Shown here: piece by piece, positions 10,345-20,027 of the stretch
Position numbering within the stretch: the first letter of the stretch is position 1
Layout of the letters: each line of letters begins with the position of its first letter
DNA from: Corallochytrium limacisporum
Taxonomy: Eukaryota; Opisthokonta
Assembly: GCA_002811645.1 (NCBI GenBank)
Contig: PDIP01000083.1
Span: forward strand, 162,834 to 226,833
DNA: 64,000 nucleotides
Direction: 5' to 3'
The notes under the pieces: generated by a model
The model's database searches: none
Told to the model about the DNA's origin: nothing
Seen by the model: the letters and a program-made list of their open reading frames with translations, nothing else
Program-made: the position numbers and the translations under genes

Positions 10345-12378
10345 TTACCTTTGACCCTGCACAATGTGAGCTGGCGGCTTGCCGCTGCTGCTCAGCCGAC
10401 GAGTGATGGCACCGAGAGATGTACGGATCTTGGTTCCGAGTTCTCCCATCTTGGACTGACCCTGCGGCTTGCGGGGCCGGGCCAGCCCGCCGGACGACGG
10501 CCGTCCCTTGGAAATACCGTTCATGGGCTTGGTATTAGCGGAACCACGGAGCTGTTGCTTCATGACATTGCCCATGTTCTCTTTGTCATGTGGTCCGTCC
10601 AGAATGATCTCAGAATTGAAATTTTGCTGTGTTCCGCGTTTGTTTCCGGAGTGTCCCCTCAGCACAGGTTGGGCACTGTTGGCATCATAAGAGAAGGAAT
10701 CCACGCTTGGGTCTCGCCTTTTCTGAGGCGCCACACCCTTGCGTCCAAGGGATCCCTTGCGTCCTAGACGGTCCCGGAGAGAGTGGCGACGCTTGACGGT
10801 TGCGGTCTGCTTGGGTGGTGGCTGGGTGCTGACTTTAGAGAGCAATTCCGCATCACTGGCGCCTGCCTGCACTGACAGGCGCTTAGATCGTTCGGCAGCG
10901 GACCCGATGGTGTTAGTAGGCATGCTGGGATTGATGGTGCTGCCTTGGATCTTTGCCTTGTGCGCTCCCCCGATGCCAATGGACTGCTGTGAAGAACGAC
11001 GGCTCGCAGCCATGCCCGTAGCCTTGTGGGGCATGGCAGGAGAGGAGTCTCCACGCTTTGGCGGCTGTGGTTTGTAATTACGATTCTTAACTTCGATGCT
11101 GGCGTTAACGATGTCCGGGAAGTCAGTGGCATCGTATGAACTCTGGCGGAAGGCACGCAGGTGGTCAACTCGCACATCACCCACGGAACTGGATGCGCGG
11201 TGCATGCGGCCGGTCCCGGAGGTAGAGTTGTTACGTGCTCTCTGCAAGTACTGTGCAGTGCCAAGCTTGGCATGATCTTTGGACACGGGTGCACCATTGG
11301 TGCCATTGCCCCTACGACCTTCCAGAGATCCGGTGCTGATGGCCATGGAAACCTCATCGTCCCCTTGTCCGCTGGGATCAATGATCAGTCCAATACTATC
11401 GCTTAGCTCGAGAAGGTCCATGAAGCTGCGGAGCATGAAACCGTGATCGGCAACATCGCGCTGTTCCGGCAGGGCGGTTTTCTTGCCATCCCGAGGATCC
11501 GTGCTCGCAACCCGGCGATACATGTTCGGAGCAATACAAGTGGCCAAGTTTTGCATTGTCATTTTGTGCGTGTCTTTGGACTGTGTGAGGTCGTGGAAAT
11601 ACCGCAGTAGGTACACAAGAAGGTGACGATGGGTGCGGGGCAGCAAGAACACGGCCAAACGTGTCATTTCATGACGACGCGTCTTGTCCTTCATGGCAGC
11701 CACAGCCAGAAACGTCTCATAGAGGTTGACAGGCACCAAAGGTTCCGGTAGCTCACGCAGGTAGAGCTTCAGCAAACCGGCGCAGTCGTGTGGGGTGAGG
11801 TCTTCCAGGCATTGGTATTGTCCCTGATCAACCGCGTAACGGGCGGCATTGATTCTGGAGCTGGACCCGGACATACGGAAGAGACCTTTAGGAACCTCAC
11901 ATGCGCCCAACCGGGTCACAAGCTCGTATACGAGACGTGGAATGTAGAGCTCGACATCGGAACCATCGCTACAGGTCTTGCCGTCCAGGGCAACCACACT
12001 CAAGGCTCCAGGGTTGGTGAGCACCACGTCCAAGCGTGTCTTAAACACCGGCGGCAGGCCTGTGCCGCTTTCATTCTCCCGGTCATCGAGCATGACAGAG
12101 TCCCGCTTCTTGTCACTACCGCCAAACACAGTGAGTTTGGAGGACTTTGGTACTGGGATATTCTCCTGACGCAAACGGGTGCGAGCGTACGCAGCTAGCC
12201 TTTCCTTGGTCTCCTCACTCAGATCGGCAGTGGCTCTGCCGTTGTGGTCCTGAAGCAGTCCGCTGAGGTCATCTGATGACTTGACCGACTTGATACGTTC
12301 CTTGGTGGCATCGTTTAGAGTCTGGCTGCCACTGCGGGCAAGCTTTGCATAGGCAGGGTTCTTTACTGTACTGGTCAT
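10345..12378 (-). CDS. RhoGAP domain protein
   Basis: A 677-residue GTPase-activating protein, expected to switch off a Rho/Cdc42/Rac-type GTPase and so act on actin and polarity. The RhoGAP domain spans about residues 120-320. It has the arginine finger in GLFRMSGSSSRIN, the conserved LLKLYLRELPEPLVP helix, and LATCIAPNMYRR with the stabilising asparagine. The rest (about 340-677) is basic and serine-rich with no recognised domain; short motifs such as PPKRG and RKPQG suggest SH3 or kinase regulation but this is inference. The first 110 residues are also without a known domain. Which GTPase it acts on cannot be read from the sequence. Start is the ATG at 12378. Confidence 0.92.
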   Translation of the reverse strand: MTSTVKNPAYAKLARSGSQTLNDATKERIKSVKSSDDLSGLLQDHNGRATADLSEETKERLAAYARTRLRQENIPVPKSSKLTVFGGSDKKRDSVMLDDRENESGTGLPPVFKTRLDVVLTNPGALSVVALDGKTCSDGSDVELYIPRLVYELVTRLGACEVPKGLFRMSGSSSRINAARYAVDQGQYQCLEDLTPHDCAGLLKLYLRELPEPLVPVNLYETFLAVAAMKDKTRRHEMTRLAVFLLPRTHRHLLVYLLRYFHDLTQSKDTHKMTMQNLATCIAPNMYRRVASTDPRDGKKTALPEQRDVADHGFMLRSFMDLLELSDSIGLIIDPSGQGDDEVSMAISTGSLEGRRGNGTNGAPVSKDHAKLGTAQYLQRARNNSTSGTGRMHRASSSVGDVRVDHLRAFRQSSYDATDFPDIVNASIEVKNRNYKPQPPKRGDSSPAMPHKATGMAASRRSSQQSIGIGGAHKAKIQGSTINPSMPTNTIGSAAERSKRLSVQAGASDAELLSKVSTQPPPKQTATVKRRHSLRDRLGRKGSLGRKGVAPQKRRDPSVDSFSYDANSAQPVLRGHSGNKRGTQQNFNSEIILDGPHDKENMGNVMKQQLRGSANTKPMNGISKGRPSSGGLARPRKPQGQSKMGELGTKIRTSLGAITRRLSSSGKPPAHIVQGQR

Positions 12379-15300
12379 GGTTGCCCGCTGCAGGCTCTCT
12401 GTGTATCCTTTGGATGTTGGTGTAGGTGTTCTTTTGACTTATCGAGTATGGTATGTTACAGGCTCCTGTATGCCATGGCACAGTGAGACCTGATCCCTTG
12501 TTTCGATTCTCGGTTTACTTCGCTGTCTTCGTTCTGCTGTCTTGATGTATTATTCGCTCTTTCACCCGTCAAGAACTGACAAGCATAAATATAGACGATA
12601 TATTTTAAGTTTTAATTGCAGGATCTTGATTCTCTTGTACCATGGATCCCATGCATATAACGCCCCCGTCCTGATGAAGAGTTCTCCGTATCTATCTGTT
12701 CGCTTATAACCACCACTTTTTGTCATTTTCATCAGTATTCGTGTGTTTTCTGTGTTGTATTGTTGTTGCGTTGCCAACTTTTAATCTCATGTTGCCAACG
12801 ACAGCAATCATATGTGCAAACAACAACGAAAATGAAAATACAAATTGAAATCCGTCCAGGAATGACTTGGACCTGGTCGCCCGAATGTGGCGGGGAAAGC
12901 GGGTTCTCCGGCCAGCGCGCTTGCAGAGAAACACACAAAGCCTGTCACTTCCAGTACATCGAGACCACGAAGCCATACTGGATGAAAAGGCAACTGAAAC
13001 CAAAAAGGTCTCAGGACACTGTGCGTGCGTGCGGCCCGCTCTTGCTCACACACACACACACTCTCTCTCTCTCACCCATACCAACCAACCAAGCCGCTGG
13101 TGGGCCCGCGCTCTTATCTTTTTTGAACTTCACCCGCCAAAATAAAAAAAAGGGGGGAGAAAAAACTCTTGAGGGTTGACCCGCCCTGGGTGGCTTCCTT
13201 GCGAGACACGGGTGACTCGACTACGTTGCTGCGGTGGGTTTTCATCTTCTCCCCCACCGCGCAAAATAAAAAAAAAAAAACCAAAAAAAAAATGGGAAAT
13301 TTGGGACGAGACACGGACGAAAGGGAGGGAGACCGGAACAGAAATATGCGGTCAACCCCTTTCCCCCCCCCCTCCCCCTCTCTCTCTCCGGTTCCCCGGG
13401 GGGGAGGGGAAGCGACGATCCTGCACCGCCGCCCCACACACGGAGGGCACCGGCGCGCAAGATCGCCAAGGGACGAAGAACCACACGACTCTCTCGCTCC
13501 CCCGCCCCCGAAACTCTTCCCTCTCGGGCACAGGGGACCGTCGCAGTGAGGAAACAAAAAAAAACCACACACACACAGAGCGCGGACATCGCAAAGGGCA
13601 CCACCAGACCGAGACGAGTGACCCCAAGAAAAGAGACTCCTAAGTGAATGACAAAATTCCACGGAAAAGAAGTCAAACCATGAAATCAAGCGGTTCATTT
13701 TCCATACTGAAGCCCAGTGTACCGCTGTTCGCTTACCATTTGCAGATCCTGATCGAGCACGCTGTCCCCATTTAGTCCGCGCAATGAAATAGAAACTAAA
13801 CAAAGGGGCACAGCTCACCTTCCCCCAGCGCACTTCCCCCCCTTTTTTCCCTTTTTTTTTTTCCTTTTACCGTGCAGGCAACACCCCCCTTTGGGAGGGG
13901 GCACACACGCTGCGGAACGCCCAAAGGGGCCGGCGCCTGCTCCTCGCTTTTGTTTGTGTGACCTACGGAAAGCGAGGGGAATTTGGTGGCAACTGGGCTG
14001 GAGCTAGGAGACGGGGGGAAGGGGGACCTCCCCCGGGGGGGGGGCCAAACCAAACGAAACCAAACCAACTACCCTACTCTACCCCAAAGCCGGGGGGGGG
14101 AAGGAGGGGGGGAGGGTGTAGAATTACAGGGAAGTGCGGTCGGGGGAGGCCGTTAGTAAATCACCGGACACCTCTCCTGGTATCTGGGAAATAAGTGACT
14201 CCTCCCGGTATATGGAATTTCGGTATTGGGTACTGCGTATATATGAGAATATTTTTGCGCGGGAAATGATATTCTGGCAAGGGCTCGTGAAATTGATTGA
14301 ATTAATCTCGCCAGGAGGGTACGTGCCTCTCTGGGGAGGCCACCCTTGATCCCGGTGGTCCGCCGCGACTGCAGCAGATCAATGCCACTTTTCGGGTACA
14401 GAGACCTGTCCCAACTAGACTTTTCTGACCATCGTGTCCAACTTTTCTTTCCAGGACGACAGATGGAGCCCTGGATTGACCACTGTAGCAAAAATCCAAT
14501 CACATCCCTGTTTCTGTTCATGCTCGAGTGGCAAAATGCGGGACTAAGGCTGCCTTGGAGCTTTCCAATGACAGATGCAATATACATGCCCATGATGCAT
14601 ACCATTGAACGGTTCTCCAATCCATCAACCGCACGCCCACGTAGAGTGCAACAAGCGGATTACTTCGCGTCCAGCTGGAGCAAGATCTAACGCTTATCAA
14701 ATCAACCGGTGTCCAGCTCTGGGTGGCGGTGTATGCCATACTGGATGGGAGTCTTGCGCACTTCGGTGTGCTCAGGCCGTCCAGTTTGGTTTGTCGTCAA
14801 CAACGACGCCCTCTGATTGGCACTCGCATCCAACCCGTAAACGTCAAAGCGCCGAAGACATTAGGGGTTTGGGTAATGTGCTTCTAAATTTGAACTGACC
14901 GGAACCTTCGGCAACTCGCATTCCTGTCCTGAGGCAGACCTTTGCCCTCTTTTGGGTCAAGGCCTGAGACGATGTGGACACGCTACGACGCTTTGAACAT
15001 CCCCTGTCATGGTATCATGTTGATCTTGCACCACGTCAAGGCCCTTACCCGAACGTAGGCTACTCACCATGGCAGTGGCGCTTATGGGTATTGTTAAGCA
15101 GTAGCGATCAAACCTGCCCGGTGTACCCATCACACTATTCCTCACCAAAAATATCACAGACTGAAAGACCTAATTTCTATAATTACATGAATTAAGGGTA
15201 CGGGTCATCGGTGCCAAGGTCGGCGGGGCGATCTTCTTCCGGACCTTTCCGGATTCTCCTGGCTTTCTGAGCTCAGAAAAATAGGCCCCTACGTCCACAG

Positions 15301-15972
15301 AATAAGAATCCAGTATCGGCAGGGTAAAGGGTAGTGTGCAGCACATAGCCACCCATAGGTTAGAACCTCCCCCGGAGGGACTGTTGTCGCTGGGTCTTTT
15401 CGCGCCGAAAACGGAGACTTTCTGGTCTTTTGCGCCCCCCTCCCCCCCGGGGGGCCGGCTCCCGGACTTCCGGTTCTTCTCTGCGGTCCCGCAAGAGTTT
15501 GAGACTCACTGTTGGGTGCAGCCACCGATGGCGGTCTTTTGATTACCCGTGGACCGTTCGAGACACTATCGGTCCCTTTTGCCTGAGCACAGAAGGGGGG
15601 AGGGGGCACAGCTAATGACCGAGGCGCTCCCTCGGTTCCAACCTGAGCCTCACCCGGCTGAGTTCGCCCTGCGCTGCCTCGACAGCTAGGAAGGTTAATC
15701 TGGGCGCGCGAAAGTCTCAAAACTCGTTCCTGCAACAGGTCGTTGGGATCGCTGAGCTTTGCCACCGATGCAACTACATTCTAGGTACGGTGTCTCTGTT
15801 GTTCCAGTGTGCTTCGTGGCCACGCTTAGCTCAGCTTATGGTGCGCTCCGATACGCAATACGTTGGATGCTACTTAAGATCTACCGTGTATGCTCCATAA
15901 ATTGTGACAACGTATTCTCGTAGTTTCAGAAAGAGTTCTGGGTTTTACTTGTCTATCGCAAATAGAGCCAAC
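12379..15972. other. Intergenic, 3.6 kb between head-to-head genes
   Basis: No gene recognised. Contents: a CA/CT compound microsatellite (13047-13073), A runs near 13142-13151 and 13265-13291, polypyrimidine 13365-13386, C/G junction motifs at 13393-13404, 14030-14044 and 15436-15455, and G-rich sequence 14010-14115. Between 14150 and 15900 composition is more ordinary and a 115-codon frame runs 14346-14690 (+), but I recognise nothing in it and there is a competing frame on the other strand. Confidence 0.55.
13047..13073. repeat. (CA)n(CT)n compound microsatellite
   Basis: About seven CA units pass directly into about six CT units. It is a short version of the composite found at 24.2-24.4 kb and 27.1 kb. 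Confidence 0.85.
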
Positions 15973-17835
15973 ATGGCAGAACCTGAACGCATCGCCTGGG
16001 ACGGCAACCTGACTCCCAATGCAATTCCCCTAGCTCTGGGCGGCTCTGAGCTGCAGAACCCCAAGGTGCAGGTGATCAATGTACGGGCTGCAAACAATCG
16101 CTACCGCCTTCAGGTTAGTGATGGTGAAAATATGTGCACGTGTGTGGTTTCGACTCAGGTAGGAACTGAATACGGCCCTCATCTTGTCGCTGGCCAGGTG
16201 ATTTGCATTGAGAACTATGTAATCAATCAACTTGACGCACGTGATGGCTCTGGCAAAAAGTTCATTGTTATTCTCAGCATGAACATGTGTGGTGAGCCCG
16301 CCCAGATCATCGGGACCCCCAAGCAATACAACGGCAACAATGAGAACCAGAACCCCTCTGGTGTGGTCATCAAGTCTGAACCAGTTAAGCCTGAGTCCAA
16401 GATGCGCACCAGCCCTCCTCCTGCAGCGAAACCTCTGGGCTCCAACACTGGCAACGGTGCCTCGCGGCAGAACAATGTATCCACGGTACCTGATTTCAAT
16501 GCAGGCTCAGGGGACCACAGTGATGTCATTCCCATTAAGTCCTTGAACCCTTACCACGGCAATTGGAAGATCCGTGCCCGGGTCACAAACAAGAGCTCCA
16601 TCAGACACTGGCAGAATGAGCGGGGAGAAGGTAAGCTGTTCAGCGTCGACCTGACCGATGAAAATGGAGAGATTCGCGCCACTGCTTTCCGTGACACTGT
16701 TGACTTATTGTATCCTCAGCTAGAAATTGATAAGGTGTATATCATCCAACGCGGCAGTGTAAAAATCGCCCAGAAGAAGTTCAATCCTCTTAACAACGAC
16801 TATGAGATTACCTTCGACCAGAAGACCATCATTCAGCCTGTTGAGGACGATGTTGCGATTCCCCACGTCGGCTACCAGTTTGTACCCATCAACAAGCTGG
16901 CCGATACCCCAAAGGACCACATTGTTGACCTCATTGGTGCCGTACGTGCTGTGGGCGAGGTCTCTTCCATTACCACTCGTGCCACAAACCGTCAGGTTAG
17001 CAAGAGAGACATTACCCTGATTGACCAGACTGAGACTATGGTGCAGGTCACCCTGTGGGGCTCCTTTGCTGAGGAGTTCAACGGATCTGGAAACCCCATT
17101 CTGGCGATCAAGGGTGCGAAGACTAGTGACTTTGGTGGTGTGAGCGTGAGCGTGCTCGGCACGTCCGTAGTACAGGTCAATCCGGACATCCCGGAAGCGT
17201 TTGCACTGCGCACTTGGTATGATGGTCAAGGCCAGAGTGTCGCAGGCACCAGCCTTAGTGGCGTGACAAACAACACCGTCCGTGACATGTACAGTGAGAC
17301 TCGCAAGTTTTTCACTCAGATCAAGGGTGAACGGCTGGGTGCCGAGGAGGTGGCATACTTTGTGGCCAAGGGAACCATCATGTACGTCAATCGCAATAAC
17401 GTTATGTACAAGGCCTGCCCTGAAGAGGGCTGCAACAAGAAGGTGATTGACCAAGGAAATGGTGAGTATCGCTGCGAGAAGTGTGATAAATTCTTCTCCA
17501 CATTCCAATGCCGTTGGATGATTAGCATGAACTGTGGTGATGCAACCGGCTCTGAATGGCTCATGGCCTTCAACAGTGAGGCCGAGAAGATCTTTGGCAT
17601 GAAGGCCGACGATGTTTTGCCATGGGTGGAGAACGAGGAGCAGAAGCATAAGCTTGATGAGCTCCTACAAAATTCACAATGCCGGGAGTACCTCTTCAAG
17701 ATCAGGGCTAAGGCTGAGACTTACCAGGATGATACCCGCACTCGCCTCACGGTTCTGGACCTGCAGCCCATTGACTACGTTCGCGAGACTAAGCACTTGC
17801 TTGCCGAGCTCAACCAGGACAGCATGGTGCACTAA
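15973..17835 (+). CDS. rfa1: Replication protein A large subunit (RPA70)
   Basis: The 620-residue large subunit of the trimeric single-strand DNA binding protein used in replication, repair and recombination. Order: N-terminal OB fold DBD-F (about 1-110); a linker with proline-rich and acidic parts; DBD-A from about residue 187 (IPIKSLNPYHGNWKIRARVT, and later the aromatic RHWQNERGEGKLF); DBD-B (about 300-420); and DBD-C with a zinc ribbon C-x4/5-C then C-x2-C at about 481-505. Human RPA1 is 616 residues and yeast Rfa1 621, so it is complete. The frame is open 23 codons further upstream from an ATG at 15904, but homology begins at MAEPERIAWDG, so I use the ATG at 15973, which sits in acATGgc. 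The gene is intronless. Confidence 0.97.
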   Translation: MAEPERIAWDGNLTPNAIPLALGGSELQNPKVQVINVRAANNRYRLQVSDGENMCTCVVSTQVGTEYGPHLVAGQVICIENYVINQLDARDGSGKKFIVILSMNMCGEPAQIIGTPKQYNGNNENQNPSGVVIKSEPVKPESKMRTSPPPAAKPLGSNTGNGASRQNNVSTVPDFNAGSGDHSDVIPIKSLNPYHGNWKIRARVTNKSSIRHWQNERGEGKLFSVDLTDENGEIRATAFRDTVDLLYPQLEIDKVYIIQRGSVKIAQKKFNPLNNDYEITFDQKTIIQPVEDDVAIPHVGYQFVPINKLADTPKDHIVDLIGAVRAVGEVSSITTRATNRQVSKRDITLIDQTETMVQVTLWGSFAEEFNGSGNPILAIKGAKTSDFGGVSVSVLGTSVVQVNPDIPEAFALRTWYDGQGQSVAGTSLSGVTNNTVRDMYSETRKFFTQIKGERLGAEEVAYFVAKGTIMYVNRNNVMYKACPEEGCNKKVIDQGNGEYRCEKCDKFFSTFQCRWMISMNCGDATGSEWLMAFNSEAEKIFGMKADDVLPWVENEEQKHKLDELLQNSQCREYLFKIRAKAETYQDDTRTRLTVLDLQPIDYVRETKHLLAELNQDSMVH

Positions 17836-17950
17836 GGGACACCCGTGTTCATAGATTTGTGTCGTCATCAACCAGTGATAATCATTGCACAAACTTTCAC
17901 AGGAAGAAATCAAAAATCACATGAAAAACTGAGTATTCGTCGAGGTTTAG

Positions 17951-18793
17951 ATCTCATTAGATGACTTACTATTTCCAATCGCCGTGCTGCCCCTCTCTCT
18001 TCTGATTGTTTTACTCGTCTGCCGTCCACCCTTCCCACTCTTGCCTTGGCAACCCGGCGGCTTTTTCCAGTTTTGTTTTCCAACCTTAGCGAATTTGCCC
18101 GTGAACCACCGTCCACCCTCCAAACACGGGATTGGCGTGCCCGTCACGGAGAACATTTACAACGGCAATCCGCTCGAACCAATGTACCGTGACACGCTCC
18201 AAGTTAGTAAGGATACCGGTGCGTTATGTGCTCTGCAATGTTGACACTGGTGAGTGTGACTGCCGACCGATTGAGCAGCGCCATTTCCACAAGGGACTGC
18301 CAGCAACGGGCTTACCGACACCTCTTTTGCGACTGCATTCCGTCCGAATCTGAGCATTACCAGCAACCTGGAAGAGTCCGTGCCTCTGAACACAGCCTAT
18401 CGTGTCTTTGAGCCCAACAATTGAACGGATTGGGGTCATCCGATTCACTCTCCCTTGGCGTGCGGTAGCGCCAGCACTCTTCGGGATGTCGCCATCGATG
18501 CCAGCAGTGAGGCAGGCATATTCTTCAGCGGCATTGAGCTCTACCATTTTGGAGAGGAAGTCGTAGAGGACGGTTACACGTATTGCAACCTGCAGATGTC
18601 AATGAAAACTTTCGTTGTATCCACCCCTTTGTCAGTGACCATCGACTACGTTGTCATGTCGAGCTCGGCCGTGTTGATGTGCAAAGCAATGCTGGCCGCC
18701 TACGAATGGTATCGCCGCAGGGAGGCCAAACTACAGGACAAAACCATGTACACCAGTGTTGCTGGCGAACACCGATACCATCTTGTAACGTGA
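17951..18793 (+). pseudogene. Interrupted protein-like reading frame of unknown family
   Basis: Reading in the frame of position 17951, an open stretch runs to a TGA at 18242, is then closed by several stops until 18274, reopens from 18275 to a TGA at 18422, and continues after it in the same frame to 18793. The pieces are not low-complexity: NIYNGNPLEPMYRDTLQ, LTDTSFATAFRPNLSITSNL, and after the TGA TDWGHPIHSPLACG and IFFSGIELYHFGEEV. Between about 18200 and 18300 a neighbouring frame instead reads CNVDTGECDCRPIEQR. This could be a decayed gene, a gene with short introns, or assembly errors. There is no usable ATG before 18182. I do not recognise the family. It lies just downstream of RPA1 on the same strand. 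Confidence 0.35.
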
Positions 18794-20027
18794 GTGCACA
18801 ACGTCATTGCCTGCTGCGGCACGAAAAACCATACCCCGACCAAAGGCACCCATGGCTCTTGGAACTGTCCCAAGGCGGTCCGACGCGCACGCTCTCACTC
18901 CGACTCTTGTCCGTCCCTGCCACCCCAACCCCCGTGCTGCACCTCGGGGGGACACAGGGGAAAAGGGGGGGAGGGTTTCAAGAACTTGGCCGTGTGGTCT
19001 CCCACGGGCGGGTTTGGCCTAAAGGACTGGCCCCCCTCTCCCCCCCCCCCCCGGGGGGCGCCGGGAGAAGAGCGTTCCCATCCCTCCCCCTCCCAAAGAC
19101 GGGTTGGTTGGTCGGGTGTGTTGCGGGTGTTTGCCCGTTCGTTATTACACACACACACACAAACAGAGAGAGGGAGAGAGAGAGAGAGCGTGTGTGTTTA
19201 CGCAACAGCCCCCCTTTTTTGCGATGCGTGCCCCGCGGTATGGTACCCCCGTGGTACCTAACCGAGAAATAACGGTGCCCACGATGCTGTGCAGTGGTAG
19301 TAGTACCTAAGAATGTAACTGACATATTAAGAACAAAAAGAGACAAAAGGTACAAATGAAAAACCAACCGGAGCTATCGGAAAAAAAATGAAAAACTCTC
19401 AAAAAAAATAAACAAAAGAAAGAACGGACACAGAGAGAAAGGCAGCCGCGCACAAACCCAAGAAAAAAATAAAGGGAGAAGGGGAAGGGGAGAGAAGAAA
19501 GAAAAAGAAAATTGGGACACCCCGAGCACGAAGGAAAAGAAGAGATCTTTTCCGAGCCACGCGACCCCCGCCGCGGGGGGGGGAGGGGTCCCAAGAAACT
19601 AAAACAACGCATACAAAACTCGCACAAGGAGCTCCCACCCTTCCGCGCGAAGTGGGAGGGGGGCGGGGAAAGGAAGCGAAGGGATGGGTAGTAGGGGCCA
19701 ATGCATCGAAAGGGAAGGTTGGGAGGGGGGTCAGGTGCGGTGGGGGGGGGGGTCACGTGCCGTGGTAATAAAACAAAAGAGAAAAAAAAAAGAAAAATGG
19801 GGGAGTAAAAAGAGTGTTGGTTTCCATACGATAAAAAGGGAGGGAGGGAAAGGGGGGGGGAGTAGTGGGTTTCTATTTCCGCTCTTTTCCTTAGCGTTGT
19901 TTCTTTGTCTTTTGGTTTTCTTTCCGTTTTCACTCGTGGAAGTATGCCGGTTGGTTCTGATTGAATGAGCGGCATTTTTTCATGGTAATATACAGATGTC
20001 ACGGGCCACATCAGATCCAGGATACTA
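18794..20027. other. Intergenic, low-complexity
   Basis: No gene recognised. It includes a C12/G6 junction (19041-19058), a CA then GA tract (19148-19190), AG-rich sequence (19380-19560), another C/G junction (19565-19580), G runs (19741-19752, 19851-19860) and A runs. Open frames on the minus strand across 19307-20155 are translations of this biased sequence. Confidence 0.6.
19148..19190. repeat. (CA)n then (GA)n microsatellite
   Basis: CA repeats, a short CAAACAG junction, then GAGA repeats followed by GTGTGTGTT. It has the same kind of composite build as the CA/CT arrays, here with the second part on the other strand. Confidence 0.8.

Noticed and set aside
13114-13833. 239-codon minus-strand frame
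   Set aside because: It covers A/G runs and CT-rich sequence; the competing frames on the + strand are as long and none has a motif.
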